Below, piece by piece: positions 19,441-27,896 of a stretch of DNA of 64,000 nt. Source of the DNA: Pseudomonas wadenswilerensis (GTDB taxonomy: Bacteria > Pseudomonadota > Gammaproteobacteria > Pseudomonadales > Pseudomonadaceae); assembly GCF_900497695.1 (NCBI RefSeq), contig NZ_UIDD01000001.1, positions 496,001 to 560,000 on the forward strand, given 5' to 3'. How positions within the stretch are numbered: position 1 is the stretch's first letter; each line of letters starts with the position of its first letter. A program made the translations under genes and the position numbers. The notes under the pieces were generated by a model. It saw only the letters and a list, made by a program, of their open reading frames with translations, did no database searches and was not told where the DNA came from.

Positions 19441-19709
19441 TGAGGTGGCCTGCGCCGTTTTCGTTCGCCCTTGGCCTGCGCGCTGCCTTTTGGCGCGCTG
19501 GCCCATCTCACCTCAAGTAACCCGCTGTTACCCCGGCGCCTGACGCCTTGGGTGACAGTTGCCCATGTCGTTTCTGGGCATCCTTCACACAAGTGCTACC
19601 GAATTGCTCACGCGTCCTACAGGCCGGCACTAGGTCGGTCGTTTGCGTTTATAAGCGTGCCTGGGAACAAGGGCTGTATAGACGCTGCGCGACGTCGTTT
19701 TTGGGTTTT

Positions 19710-19727
19710 ATTGAATGGCCATTCAAT
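19710..19727. promoter_or_regulatory. 18-bp perfect palindrome upstream of gbdR
   Basis: ATTGAATGGCCATTCAAT reads the same on both strands. It lies 27 bases upstream of the sigma-54-like element and 117 bases before the gbdR start, so it could be a repressor or activator site. The cognate protein is unknown. Confidence 0.55.
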
Positions 19728-19753
19728 TTCAGGCATGGCAATTGCGTTGTGAT

Positions 19754-19769
19754 TGGCAAAGCCCCTGCA
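19754..19769 (+). promoter_or_regulatory. candidate sigma-54 promoter of gbdR
   Basis: TGGCAAAGCCCCTGCA has GG and GC separated by exactly ten bases, with TGGCA at -24 and TGCA at -12. It sits 75 bases before gbdR. RpoN with NtrC or CbrB is reported to control choline catabolism in P. aeruginosa; the site call is from motif only. Confidence 0.5.
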
Positions 19770-19843
19770 TCCGAATCGGGGCCGTGACAAAAAAGCCCGT
19801 GCCTGCCTGAGGCACAACCTGCATTGTGTGAGGAGATACCGCG

Positions 19844-20947
19844 ATGACGTCGTACAACTCCGGGACCCCAACCCAGAACCGCACGCCCCAATCCATCGGC
19901 TTTCTGCTGCTGGACAATTTCACGCTGATTTCCCTGGCTTCCGCTGTTGAGCCGCTGCGCATGGCCAACCAGCTGTCCGGCCGCGAGCTGTACCGCTGGA
20001 GCACCTTGAGCGTGGACGGCGGCCAGGTGTGGGCCAGCGACGGCTTGCAGATCACCCCCGATGCAGCAATGCACAAGGCACCGGCCATGGACACCGTGAT
20101 TGTCTGCGGCGGCATTGGCATCCAGCGCACCGTGACCCGCGAGCACGTCACCTGGCTGCAAAGCCAGGCGCGTCAGTCCCGTCGCCTGGGTGCGGTGTGC
20201 ACCGGCAGCTGGGCCCTGGCCTGTGCCGGTCTGCTCGATGGCTTCGATTGCAGCGTGCACTGGGAATGCCTGGCGGCGATGCAGGAAGCCTTCCCGCGGG
20301 TGAGCATGAGTACCCGTTTGTTCACCCTCGACCGTAACCGCTTCACCAGCTCTGGCGGTACTGCGCCGCTGGACATGATGCTGCACCTGATCAGCCGTGA
20401 TCATGGCCGCGAGCTGTCGGCGGCGATCTCCGAGATGTTCGTCTACGAGCGCATCCGCAACGAACAGGATCACCAGCGCGTGCCGCTCAAGCACATGCTT
20501 GGCACCAACCAGCCGAAGCTGCAGGAAATCGTCGCGCTGATGGAGGCCAACCTGGAAGAGCCGATCGATCTGGACGAACTTGCGGTTTATGTGGCGGTGT
20601 CGCGACGCCAGCTCGAGCGCCTGTTCCAGAAGTACCTGCACTGCTCGCCATCGCGCTACTACCTGAAGCTGCGCCTGATTCGCGCCCGGCAATTGCTCAA
20701 GCAGACGCCGATGTCGATCATCGAAGTGGCTTCGGTGTGCGGCTTTGTCTCTACGCCGCATTTCTCCAAGTGCTACCGCGAGTACTTCGGTATTCCGCCG
20801 CGTGACGAGCGTGTGGGCTCCAACACTGCGCAGCAGGTGGCGATGATGCCGATCCCGCAGGCGCTGGTGCTGTCGCCGCTGGCCGGTCCGATGTCGGCAT
20901 TGAGCCAGGCGCGTAACGAGTCGACGTTTGCCAGTGTGAGGCTCTGA
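19844..20947 (+). CDS. gbdR: GbdR, betaine/dimethylglycine-responsive activator
   Basis: A 367-residue GlxA/AraC-type activator. Residues about 18-190 form a DJ-1/PfpI-like amidotransferase fold used for ligand sensing (IGFLLLDNFTLISLASAVEP at its start), and about 235-325 form the double helix-turn-helix ending FVSTPHFSKCYREYFGIPPR. GbdR senses glycine betaine and dimethylglycine and activates betaine catabolism and uptake genes in P. aeruginosa. Its position between choXWV-sdaB and the carnitine genes matches that locus. Confidence 0.93.
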   Translation: MTSYNSGTPTQNRTPQSIGFLLLDNFTLISLASAVEPLRMANQLSGRELYRWSTLSVDGGQVWASDGLQITPDAAMHKAPAMDTVIVCGGIGIQRTVTREHVTWLQSQARQSRRLGAVCTGSWALACAGLLDGFDCSVHWECLAAMQEAFPRVSMSTRLFTLDRNRFTSSGGTAPLDMMLHLISRDHGRELSAAISEMFVYERIRNEQDHQRVPLKHMLGTNQPKLQEIVALMEANLEEPIDLDELAVYVAVSRRQLERLFQKYLHCSPSRYYLKLRLIRARQLLKQTPMSIIEVASVCGFVSTPHFSKCYREYFGIPPRDERVGSNTAQQVAMMPIPQALVLSPLAGPMSALSQARNESTFASVRL

Positions 20948-20960
20948 TTCCGAGCTGAAT

Positions 20961-21032
20961 CAATCGCTGGCAAGCCAGCTCCCACAGGTCCGGTGCATGC
21001 CGATCCTGTGGGAGCTGGCTTGCCAGCGATGG
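20961..21032. repeat. paired REP element 4
   Basis: Inverted copies of AATCGCTGGCAAGCCAGCTC and its complement with an 18-base spacer, between the convergent gbdR and the small gene at 21035; the second arm ends three bases before that gene's stop. Confidence 0.9.
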
Positions 21033-21034
21033 GG

Positions 21035-21295
21035 TCAGCCGCGATTGCTGTTGAACTGCGCCAACGCCGGCAACAGCTGCTTTTCGATGGCCTGGCGCAC
21101 GGCGGGCAGAATGGTCGCATTGCCTCTGTACATCTGCTCGACCATGCCCTTTAACGCTTTGGCCCGGGGCTCATTCAAACCGCGCACTGCACAGTCGCAG
21201 GCCTGCTCGGCACTGGCATCTGTCGGCATCTCGAAACCCAGCGCGCGCAGCTGGCCCAGCAGGTCGTCCTGATCAATCAAATCCGCATGCATCAT
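21035..21295 (-). CDS. small hypothetical protein between gbdR and the carnitine genes
   Basis: An 86-residue, mostly helical acidic/polar protein with two cysteines (EQACDCAVRG). I do not recognise a family; comparable small genes occur next to gbdR in other pseudomonads as I recall. The start MMHADL at 21295 was chosen because longer frames are Arg-rich and unlikely. Confidence 0.65.
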   Translation of the reverse strand: MMHADLIDQDDLLGQLRALGFEMPTDASAEQACDCAVRGLNEPRAKALKGMVEQMYRGNATILPAVRQAIEKQLLPALAQFNSNRG

Positions 21296-21507
21296 GGCTG
21301 TTGTCCTTGTTTGCAGGTGTGATCTTCTTCGATTCTGTGGGCGCCGAGGCACTGCGGCAAGGGCAGATTGTCGCAATGGCCGCTTTACCTAAGCACAGGT
21401 CGTTTTCGGGCAAATCGACGGGGAGGGGAGGCTGCACACTGGGGCCATGCACAGAAAAGGAAGGTTTGGTCACCCTCCGCTTGAAGCATGTTCATGCTCG
21501 CTCTTGG

Positions 21508-21541
21508 CCCCGGTTGCTTCACGGCTTGCCGGGGTTATTTT
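21508..21541 (+). terminator. orphan rightward terminator (possible small RNA end)
   Basis: CCCCGG (21508-21513) and CCGGGG (21529-21534) form a stem followed by TTATTTTTT. The T run follows only on the plus strand, yet both flanking genes are on the minus strand. It may end an unannotated small RNA starting in 21300-21450. Confidence 0.5.
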
Positions 21542-21565
21542 TTGCCTTTGGATCGGTGCTGGATT

Positions 21566-21632
21566 CATCGCTGGCAAGCCAGCTCCCACAGGGATCACCG
21601 CCGCTTCTGTGGGAGCTGGCTTGCCAGCGATA
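21566..21632. repeat. paired REP element 5
   Basis: CATCGCTGGCAAGCCAGCTC and its inverted copy with a 20-base spacer, just after the 3' end of cdhB. Confidence 0.9.
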
Positions 21633-21638
21633 GGGCGA

Positions 21639-22109
21639 TTACGTTGGCAACCCGATCACCCGGCCAACAAACTCGGCCGCCGGCAGATCAACCTGCTCAT
21701 CCACGATCCCCTGCAACCGCTCCATCACCCCGGGCGCAAACGGCGCCGACCTTGGTCCCGCCAGGTCCACATGCAACAGCATCTGCTCACTGGCCGCCAA
21801 CGCCTCGTCAAAGCCTTCGCGATGCAGGCTGTGATACAGGTGCAGGCGCTTGCGGTCGAAGCCGATGATCTGGGTCTGCACCCACACCTGGGTACCGAGC
21901 TTCACTTCGTGCAGGTAGTTGAGGTGGCACTCCAGGGTGAACAGCGAGTTGCCGCTGGCGCTGCGGTTGTCGCTGTCCAGGCCGATGCGATCCATGAAGG
22001 CGTCGGTGGCGTAGCTGAAGATCAGCAGGTAGAAGGCATCGCGCAGATGCCCGTTGTAGTCGACCCAGTCCGCCTGGACCGGGGTCTGGTAGGTGATCAA
22101 TGCGGGCAT
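21639..22109 (-). CDS. cdhB: betainyl-CoA thioesterase (hotdog fold)
   Basis: A 156-residue hotdog-fold acyl-CoA thioesterase. An N-terminal VDYNGHLRDAFYL element carries the catalytic aspartate and the asparagine-glycine turn of the 4-hydroxybenzoyl-CoA thioesterase group. As third gene of the carnitine cluster it should hydrolyse betainyl-CoA to glycine betaine and CoA, as its counterpart does in P. aeruginosa. It starts 13 bases after cdhA ends. Confidence 0.88.
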   Translation of the reverse strand: MPALITYQTPVQADWVDYNGHLRDAFYLLIFSYATDAFMDRIGLDSDNRSASGNSLFTLECHLNYLHEVKLGTQVWVQTQIIGFDRKRLHLYHSLHREGFDEALAASEQMLLHVDLAGPRSAPFAPGVMERLQGIVDEQVDLPAAEFVGRVIGLPT

Positions 22110-22122
22110 CGCTGTACTCCGG

Positions 22123-23088
22123 TCAGTCGCTGAAGGCCATGCCGTGCTTGGCCTTGGTGGTTTTTACCGCATCCAGCACGGCCAGCAGGCAATCATCGCG
22201 ATAGCGCTCCAGCGAGCTGATGCTGCGTTCGCCCAGTTGTTCGCTGGTGCCCTCGACCACGGCGTCGATCAGCCCGTCGGTCAGTTGCGGTGCTGGCAGG
22301 TAAGTCCAGGGCAGTTGCAGCGCCGGGCCGAACTGGGCCATGAAGTGGCGCATGCCGGCATCGCCACCGGCCAGGGTATAGGTAAGGAAGGTGCCCATGA
22401 ACGACCAGCGCAAACCCGCACCGAAACGAATGGCGTCGTCGATTTCACCGGTGGTTGCCACGCCGTCGTTGACCAGGTGCAGAGCCTCGCGCCAGAGCGC
22501 TTCGAGCAGGCGGTCGGCGATAAAGCCGGGCACTTCCTTGCGCACGTGCAAGGGGCGCATGCCGAGGCTGGTGTAGACGGTTTTTGCCGCTTCGATTGCC
22601 TCGGGCGCGGTCTTGTTGCTGCCGACGATTTCCACCAGCGGCAGCAGGTACACCGGGTTGAACGGGTGGCCGACCACGCAGCGCTCGGGATGGGTCGAGG
22701 ACTCGTAGAATTCGCTGGGCAACAGCCCCGAAGTGCTGGAACCGATCAGCGCGTTGGGCTTGGCCGCAGCGCTGATCTTGCTGTGCAGGTCAAGCTTGAG
22801 GTCCAGGCGCTCGGGTGCGCTTTCCTGGATGAAATCGGCATCGCGCACGCATTCCTCGATAGTTGCCACAAAGCGCAGGCGCTCCTGTGATGCGCCGGGC
22901 GCCAGGCCCTGTTTCTCCAGGGCTGGCCAGGCGTTGGCGATACGCTTGCGCAAGGCCGCTTCGGCGCCGGGAGCCGGGTCCCAGGCTACCACGTCCAGGC
23001 CATGGGCCAGGGCGCGGGCCACCCAGCCGCTGCCGATTACGCCGCTGCCCAGGGCTGCAAAGGTCTTGATCTCGGTGATAAAGCTCAT
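22123..23088 (-). CDS. cdhA: L-carnitine 3-dehydrogenase
   Basis: NAD-dependent oxidation of L-carnitine to 3-dehydrocarnitine; 321 residues. The N-terminal Rossmann fold begins with [17 protein letters not shown] (residues 10-26), and the C-terminal helical domain is that of 3-hydroxyacyl-CoA dehydrogenases, with the catalytic His in the GHPFNP region. The ATG at 23088 has GGAG at the right distance; an ATG 15 bases earlier is less likely. It is the middle gene of cdhC-cdhA-cdhB. Confidence 0.94.
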   Translation of the reverse strand: MSFITEIKTFAALGSGVIGSGWVARALAHGLDVVAWDPAPGAEAALRKRIANAWPALEKQGLAPGASQERLRFVATIEECVRDADFIQESAPERLDLKLDLHSKISAAAKPNALIGSSTSGLLPSEFYESSTHPERCVVGHPFNPVYLLPLVEIVGSNKTAPEAIEAAKTVYTSLGMRPLHVRKEVPGFIADRLLEALWREALHLVNDGVATTGEIDDAIRFGAGLRWSFMGTFLTYTLAGGDAGMRHFMAQFGPALQLPWTYLPAPQLTDGLIDAVVEGTSEQLGERSISSLERYRDDCLLAVLDAVKTTKAKHGMAFSD

Positions 23089-23103
23089 CGGTTTCTCCAG
23101 CAA

Positions 23104-23988
23104 TCAGCGACGGGTCAGGTTCATTTTGGCGCGGCCTTCGGCAGGGGTGAGTACCCGTGCGCCGAGGCGGCTTAGAATCTCGCTGGCGCGCTCGACCAAC
23201 TGGCCATTGCTGGCCAGCACGCCCTTGTCCAGGTACAGGTTGTCTTCCAGGCCGACCCGCACGTTGCCGCCCAGCAGCACCGCTTGTGCGGCCATCGGCA
23301 TCTGCATGCGGCCGATGCCGAAGCCGGCCCAGGTCACGCCCGCTGGCAGGTTGTCGACCATGGCTTTCATGGTGGTGGTATCGGCCGGGGCGCCCCAGGG
23401 AATGCCCAGGCACAGCTGGAACAATGGGTCGTCGAGCAGGCCTTCCTTGATCATCTGTTTGGCAAACCACAGGTGACCGGTGTCGAAGATTTCCAGCTCG
23501 GCTTTGACCCCGAGTTCAGTGATGCGCTTGGCGCCAGCGCGTAGTTGCGCCGGGGTCGAGACGTAGATGCTGTTGCCGTCACCGAAGTTGAGGGTGCCGC
23601 AGTCCAGGGTGCAGATTTCCGGCAGCAGCGCCTCGACGTGGGCCAGGCGCTCCAGCGGGCCGATCAGGTCGGTGCCGGTACCAAATTCCAGTGGGGTCTC
23701 GCCCGGGCCGATCTCCAGGTCGCCGCCCATGCCGGCGGTGAGGTTGACGATGATGTCGACGTCCGCTTCGCGGATGCGCTCCATCACTTCCCGGTACAAG
23801 GCGACGTCGCGGCTGAAGCGGCCGGTTTGTGGATCACGGACGTGACAGTGGACGACTGTTGCGCCGGCTTTGGCGGCCTCTACCGCGGCTTCGGCGATCT
23901 GTTTCGGGGTCACCGGGACCAGGTGGCTCTTGCTGGCGGTGTCGCCGGCGCCGGTCAGGGCGCAGGTGATGATGACGTCGTGGTTCAT
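23104..23988 (-). CDS. cdhC: 3-dehydrocarnitine cleavage enzyme (BKACE family)
   Basis: A 294-residue TIM-barrel enzyme of the beta-keto acid cleavage family (formerly DUF849). It condenses dehydrocarnitine with acetyl-CoA to give betainyl-CoA and acetoacetate. Zinc-binding HCHVRD is present, with the family LGIPWGAP region. ATG at 23988 begins with [16 protein letters not shown], the conserved start. It is the first gene of the carnitine operon, with caiX 102 bases upstream beyond a REP. Confidence 0.93.
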   Translation of the reverse strand: MNHDVIITCALTGAGDTASKSHLVPVTPKQIAEAAVEAAKAGATVVHCHVRDPQTGRFSRDVALYREVMERIREADVDIIVNLTAGMGGDLEIGPGETPLEFGTGTDLIGPLERLAHVEALLPEICTLDCGTLNFGDGNSIYVSTPAQLRAGAKRITELGVKAELEIFDTGHLWFAKQMIKEGLLDDPLFQLCLGIPWGAPADTTTMKAMVDNLPAGVTWAGFGIGRMQMPMAAQAVLLGGNVRVGLEDNLYLDKGVLASNGQLVERASEILSRLGARVLTPAEGRAKMNLTRR

Positions 23989-24017
23989 GTGCGGTTTCCT
24001 TCGGGCGAGTTGGGGCC

Positions 24018-24083
24018 GTCGCGGGGTAAGCCCGCTCCCACAGATGACCATTTCCTCTGTGGGAGCGGGCATGCCCCGCGATG
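24018..24083. repeat. paired REP-like element 6 (GCGGGG type)
   Basis: GTCGCGGGGTAAGCCCGCTC and its inverted partner GAGCGGGCATGCCCCGCGATG with a short spacer. The core differs from the other REPs here (GCGGGG instead of GCTGGC), so it belongs to another subclass. It lies between caiX and cdhC. Confidence 0.85.
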
Positions 24084-24090
24084 GGGGTTG

Positions 24091-25035
24091 TCAGTTAGCG
24101 GTCAGTTGCAGGTTTTCGGCGGCCGGCCTGCCGTCAAACGTGGTCACCCCTTCAAGCCAGCGTTTCTGGTCTTGTGGATGATCCTTGAGCCACTGGCGGG
24201 CGGACTCCAGCGCGTCCTTGTGGTCAAGCAGCGGTTGCATCATGCGGCTCTCGTCTTCGGCGCTGAAGGTCAGGTTGCTCAGCAGCTGGTTGACGTTCGG
24301 GCAGCGCTCGGCGTAATCCGGGGCGGTAACGGTCCACACCGAGGCGCGGCCTTCGTCCGGGCCCAGGGCGCCCTCGCTGCCGCCGAGGTAGGCCATGTCG
24401 ATGTTGACGTTCATCGGGTGCGGCGCCCAACCGAAGAACACCACCGCCTCCTTGCGCCGCACAGCGCGGTCGACGGCAGCGAGCATGCCGGCCTCGCTGG
24501 ATTCGACCAACTGGAACTTGCCCAGGCCGAACTGGTTCTTGCTGATCATCGCCTTGATCTGGGTGTTGGCGCCGGAGCCTGGCTCGATGCCGTAGATCTT
24601 GCCGCCAAGCTCCTTCTCGAACTTGGCGATGTCAGCAAAGGTTTTCAGGCCCTTGTCGGCCAGGTACTTGGGCACGGCGAGGGTCGCGCGGGCGTCGTCG
24701 AGGCTCGGCTGGTCGAGGACCTTGACCTGTTTGGCGTCGATGAACGGGGTGATGGTCTGGGTCATGATCGGGTTCCAGTAGCCGAGGAACATGTCCAGGC
24801 GCTGGTCGCGGATACCGGCGAAAATGATCTGTTGCGAGGCACTGGTCTGCTTGGTCTTGTAGCCCAGGCCATCGAGCAGGACCTGGGTCATGGCGCTGGT
24901 GGCCATCACATCGGTCCAGTTCACCACGCCAAGGCGCACGTTCTTGCAGGCCGCCGGTTCTGCGGCGATTACGTTGGTGCTGAGGATTGCGGTACCGACG
25001 AGCATCAGCAGGCTACGGCTGATCATTCTGTTCAT
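24091..25035 (-). CDS. caiX: carnitine ABC transporter substrate-binding protein
   Basis: Periplasmic binding protein (314 residues) with a signal peptide ending near VIA-AEPA (about residue 24). It is closely similar in layout to ChoX, with conserved LVESSEAGMLAAVDRA and FGWAPHPMN segments. CaiX delivers carnitine to the shared ChoWV permease. It is divergent from cdhR with a direct-repeat operator between them. Confidence 0.92.
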   Translation of the reverse strand: MNRMISRSLLMLVGTAILSTNVIAAEPAACKNVRLGVVNWTDVMATSAMTQVLLDGLGYKTKQTSASQQIIFAGIRDQRLDMFLGYWNPIMTQTITPFIDAKQVKVLDQPSLDDARATLAVPKYLADKGLKTFADIAKFEKELGGKIYGIEPGSGANTQIKAMISKNQFGLGKFQLVESSEAGMLAAVDRAVRRKEAVVFFGWAPHPMNVNIDMAYLGGSEGALGPDEGRASVWTVTAPDYAERCPNVNQLLSNLTFSAEDESRMMQPLLDHKDALESARQWLKDHPQDQKRWLEGVTTFDGRPAAENLQLTAN

Positions 25036-25126
25036 GGTGGCTCCTCCAACGGCAGTTCTAATTGTTATAGGGGGCGGCCTCTGCGTGCCGTGTGATCAAA
25101 CTACGCGGGTACCCTGGGCAAAAATC

Positions 25127-25161
25127 GCACTGTGGCGACCGGCACTTGCACAGTGGCGACC
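25127..25161. promoter_or_regulatory. candidate CdhR operator (21-bp direct repeat)
   Basis: GCACTGTGGCGACC (25127-25140) and GCACAGTGGCGACC (25148-25161) agree at 13 of 14 positions and start 21 bases apart. They sit in the 169-base gap between divergent caiX and cdhR, the expected position for CdhR control of both. Confidence 0.75.
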
Positions 25162-25204
25162 AGCGCGCTATTAACCCTGCATCCGTGGCCGTCGAGTTGT
25201 CGCT

Positions 25205-26170
25205 ATGCCCCAGGATTTCTATTTCTTGCTGTTGCCCGGTTTCTCCGCCATTGGCTTCATTTCCGCGGTAGAGCCGTTGCGGGTGGCCAACCGCTTTCGC
25301 GGCGAGTTGTACCGCTGGCAGGTGCTGAGTATGGATGGCGGTGCGGTGCCGGCCAGCAACGGCATGTCGGTGAATGCCGACGCCGCGCTGCAGCCGCTGG
25401 GCAAAGGCGCGACCCTGCTGGTGGTGGCCGGTTTCGAGCCACTGCGCAGCTTCGGCCCGGTCCTGCAGCACTGGTTGCGCAAGCTCGATCACGAGGGCGT
25501 GGTGTTGGGTGGCATCGACACCGGCACCGTGGTGCTGGCCGAGGCTGGGCTGCTCGACGGCCACCGGGTGACCCTGCACTGGGAAGCGCTGGAAGCCTTC
25601 AAGGAAAGTTACCCGCAGTTGCAGGCAACCCAGGAGCTGTTCGAAGTAGATCGCCGACGTATCACTTCGGCGGGTGGTACCGCGTCGATCGACCTGATGC
25701 TCGACCTGATCGCCCAGGCCCACGGCCCGGAGCTGGCGATCCAGGTGTCGGAGCAGTTCGTGCTCGGCCGTATCCGCCCGCGCCAGGATCACCAGCGCAT
25801 GCAGATCGCCTCACGCTATGGGATCAGTAACAAGAAACTGGTGCAGGTGATCGGCGAGATGGAGCGCAACACCGAGCAACCGCTCAATACCCTGGTGCTG
25901 GCCGAGTCGGTGCAGATCACCCGGCGCCAACTGGAGCGGTTGTTTCGCCTGTACCTGCACGACACCCCCAGTGGTTTCTACCTGCGCCTGCGCCTGGACA
26001 AGGCCCGGCAACTGCTGCGCCAGACCGACCTCAGCGTACTGGAGGTGAGCATCGCCTGCGGGTTCGAGTCATCGTCCTACTTCACCCGCTGCTACCGCGC
26101 GCGCTTTAACAGCTGCCCGCGCGATGATCGCGTCCAGGTTACCGCCAAACCCGCACTCAGCGTGCCTTGA
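25205..26170 (+). CDS. cdhR: CdhR, carnitine-responsive activator
   Basis: A 321-residue GlxA-family AraC regulator, like GbdR but shorter. Residues 1-170 form the DJ-1-like sensor domain (FLLLPGFSAIGFISAVEPLR), and about 215-310 the double helix-turn-helix ending with SYFTRCYRARF. In P. aeruginosa CdhR activates caiX-cdhCAB with carnitine. Its last 14 bases overlap the 3' end of the convergent DUF3010 gene. Confidence 0.92.
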   Translation: MPQDFYFLLLPGFSAIGFISAVEPLRVANRFRGELYRWQVLSMDGGAVPASNGMSVNADAALQPLGKGATLLVVAGFEPLRSFGPVLQHWLRKLDHEGVVLGGIDTGTVVLAEAGLLDGHRVTLHWEALEAFKESYPQLQATQELFEVDRRRITSAGGTASIDLMLDLIAQAHGPELAIQVSEQFVLGRIRPRQDHQRMQIASRYGISNKKLVQVIGEMERNTEQPLNTLVLAESVQITRRQLERLFRLYLHDTPSGFYLRLRLDKARQLLRQTDLSVLEVSIACGFESSSYFTRCYRARFNSCPRDDRVQVTAKPALSVP

Positions 26171-26576
26171 GCAGCACCGCGCAGGCGCACTTGTAGGCTT
26201 CGTGCTGGTACTTGTTGAGCCCGGCGGGCAGCTCGATGGCGTGCTTCTTGGCCTGGGCGCTGACGGTTTGCGGCGACAGCAGCTGTACTTCGCAGCCGTC
26301 GAGCAACTGCAGGATGCCTTCGATCTTGAAGGTGGTCGGGCCGCCGGCGAATTCGCCTTTCTTGCTGCGCTTCTTGATCGCCAGGTGGGTAATGGCGTTG
26401 TCACTGAAGAATTGCCGCGCCTGGCGGGCGAAGGCCTTGACGTTGTCCGCCAGGTCATCGTCTTCCAGGGCGATCTTCTTGGTACCCAGGGCCAGGTGCG
26501 CCGGGGCGCCAGCTTCGAGGGTGGCGACCGCGAGCAGGGCTTCGCTGCCCTTGATTTCGATTCCGCAGACTTTCAT
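26157..26576 (-). CDS. DUF3010-family protein
   Basis: A 139-residue protein of the DUF3010 family, function unknown. It begins MKVCGIEIKGSEALLAV, reminiscent of an RNase H-like strand layout (short glycine turn after the first strand), and has a basic IKKRSKKGEF loop near residue 70. It overlaps cdhR by 14 bases at the 3' ends. Confidence 0.88.
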   Translation of the reverse strand: MKVCGIEIKGSEALLAVATLEAGAPAHLALGTKKIALEDDDLADNVKAFARQARQFFSDNAITHLAIKKRSKKGEFAGGPTTFKIEGILQLLDGCEVQLLSPQTVSAQAKKHAIELPAGLNKYQHEAYKCACAVLLKAR

Positions 26577-26595
26577 TCATACCTCAGGACAGGGG

Positions 26596-26997
26596 TTATT
26601 GCAGGCCGAGCGATTGCAGGTACTCCGAGCGATCGTCGCTGCGCTGGGCCAGGCAGGTGTTCTGCGCGGTTTCGAAGGCTTTGCTGCCGGGCTTGACGTC
26701 AAAGGTCTCGACCTTGCAATCGGCATCGCGCAGTTGCTTCCAGATGGCTTCGGCGTCACGCAGGCGCTTGCTCAGGTCGGCGACCTTGGCGTCCTGGCCT
26801 TCGTACTGCTCGCCGATGCGTTGCAGCAGGTCATCGAAAGCGGCATTGAGTTCGCGTTCAGCGGTGGTGCGGCTGTATTGAGCGCATTCATAGCTTTGCT
26901 GGTCGGTTTCGACGTTGTCGCACGGGGTGCTTTCGTCGTCCTCGGCATAGGCGCCGAATGCCAGCAATACCAGGGCCAGCCCTACCATCGTTCTCAT
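26596..26997 (-). CDS. LprI-like periplasmic protein (DUF1311)
   Basis: A 133-residue secreted protein. A short signal peptide ends at AYA-EDDE. Paired cysteines and an AQYSRTTAERELNAAFDDL helix followed by LRDAEAIWKQLRDADC match the lysozyme inhibitor LprI/DUF1311 family. I prefer the ATG at 26997, nine bases after GGAGG; the ATG at 27006 abuts the GGAGG and is less suited. Confidence 0.85.
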   Translation of the reverse strand: MRTMVGLALVLLAFGAYAEDDESTPCDNVETDQQSYECAQYSRTTAERELNAAFDDLLQRIGEQYEGQDAKVADLSKRLRDAEAIWKQLRDADCKVETFDVKPGSKAFETAQNTCLAQRSDDRSEYLQSLGLQ

Positions 26998-27188
26998 CTG
27001 CGACATCCTCCGGAAGCTTCGCGAACATGGGCGCCGATTCTCGCTCAGCGCCGCAGCAAAGAACAGGGTAGCCGTTGCACCTGTGAAAAAGCGTGCAGGC
27101 TGAGTGAACACTTATTCACAGACGTTTCATAAAGGCGCACATAAACTCGGCGTTTTGTCATTTATCCAGACTACCCTGTGGAAACGCC

Positions 27189-27896
27189 ATGGAAAGCCCC
27201 GGACTGATCAAGGTACTGCTGGTCGAGGATGACCTGAAACTGGCTGGCCTGGTTGCGCACTTTCTGGCCGAACACGGCTTCGAGGTGCACTGCGTGCATC
27301 GTGGAGACCAGGCACTGGAGGCCTTTGTGCATTTCAAGCCCGCGCTGGTGGTGCTCGACCTGATGCTTCCGGGCCTGAGCGGCCTGCAGGTGTGCCGGGC
27401 GATTCGCAGCCAGGCGGCCACCCCGATCGTGATCCTGACTGCCCGCGAGGACGACCTGGACCATATCCTTGGCCTTGAGTCCGGTGCCGATGACTATGTG
27501 ATCAAGCCTATCAAGCCACCGGTGCTACTGGCGCGCCTGCGCGCCCTGCAGCGCCGCCAGGGCAGCGAGCCGCTTGGGCGCGACAGCTTGCGCTTCGGGA
27601 ACTTGAGCATCGACCGGGCCAGTCGCGAAGCGCATCTGGGTGACGAACCGATCGAGTTGAGCACCATGGAGTTCGAACTGCTCTGGCTGCTGGCAAGTGC
27701 CGCCGGGCAGACCCTGTCGCGCGATGACATCCTCAATCGCCTGCGCGGCATTGCCTTTGACGGCTTCAACCGTAGCGTCGATGTCTATGTCAGCAAGCTG
27801 CGCGGCAAATTGCGCGACAACCCCCGCGAGCCGGTGTGCATCAAGACGGTGTGGGGCAAGGGTTACCTGTTCAATCCTTTTGCCTGGGAGCTGTAG
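27189..27896 (+). CDS. OmpR-family response regulator (RstA-like)
   Basis: A 235-residue regulator with receiver domain (about 8-120: acidic pair EDD, phospho-acceptor aspartate in VVLDLMLPG near residue 57, conserved Lys in DYVIKP) and a winged-helix DNA-binding domain (about 135-230). Sequence resembles RstA. The stop is directly followed by the ATG of the sensor kinase gene, so the pair is co-translated. The signal is unknown. Confidence 0.92.
   Translation: MESPGLIKVLLVEDDLKLAGLVAHFLAEHGFEVHCVHRGDQALEAFVHFKPALVVLDLMLPGLSGLQVCRAIRSQAATPIVILTAREDDLDHILGLESGADDYVIKPIKPPVLLARLRALQRRQGSEPLGRDSLRFGNLSIDRASREAHLGDEPIELSTMEFELLWLLASAAGQTLSRDDILNRLRGIAFDGFNRSVDVYVSKLRGKLRDNPREPVCIKTVWGKGYLFNPFAWEL

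Larger units (their letters stand above)
19441..19843. other. intergenic region upstream of gbdR
   Basis: A 403-base gap with no supported gene. It contains an 18-base perfect palindrome at 19710-19727 and a sigma-54-like element at 19754-19769, both described separately. The first 60 bases after sdaB are GC-rich, with tandem GCCTGCGC-like words. Confidence 0.6.
21296..21638. other. intergenic region with an orphan terminator
   Basis: 343 bases without a supported protein gene. It contains a rightward Rho-independent terminator at 21508-21541 with no rightward gene nearby, followed by paired REP element 5. A short rightward transcript is possible. Confidence 0.5.

Noticed and set aside
19710-19727. 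BetI operator
   Set aside because: The palindrome shares ATTGAA/TTCAAT ends with BetI-like sites as I recall them, but its centre is longer and no betIBA genes are present, so no protein is assigned.
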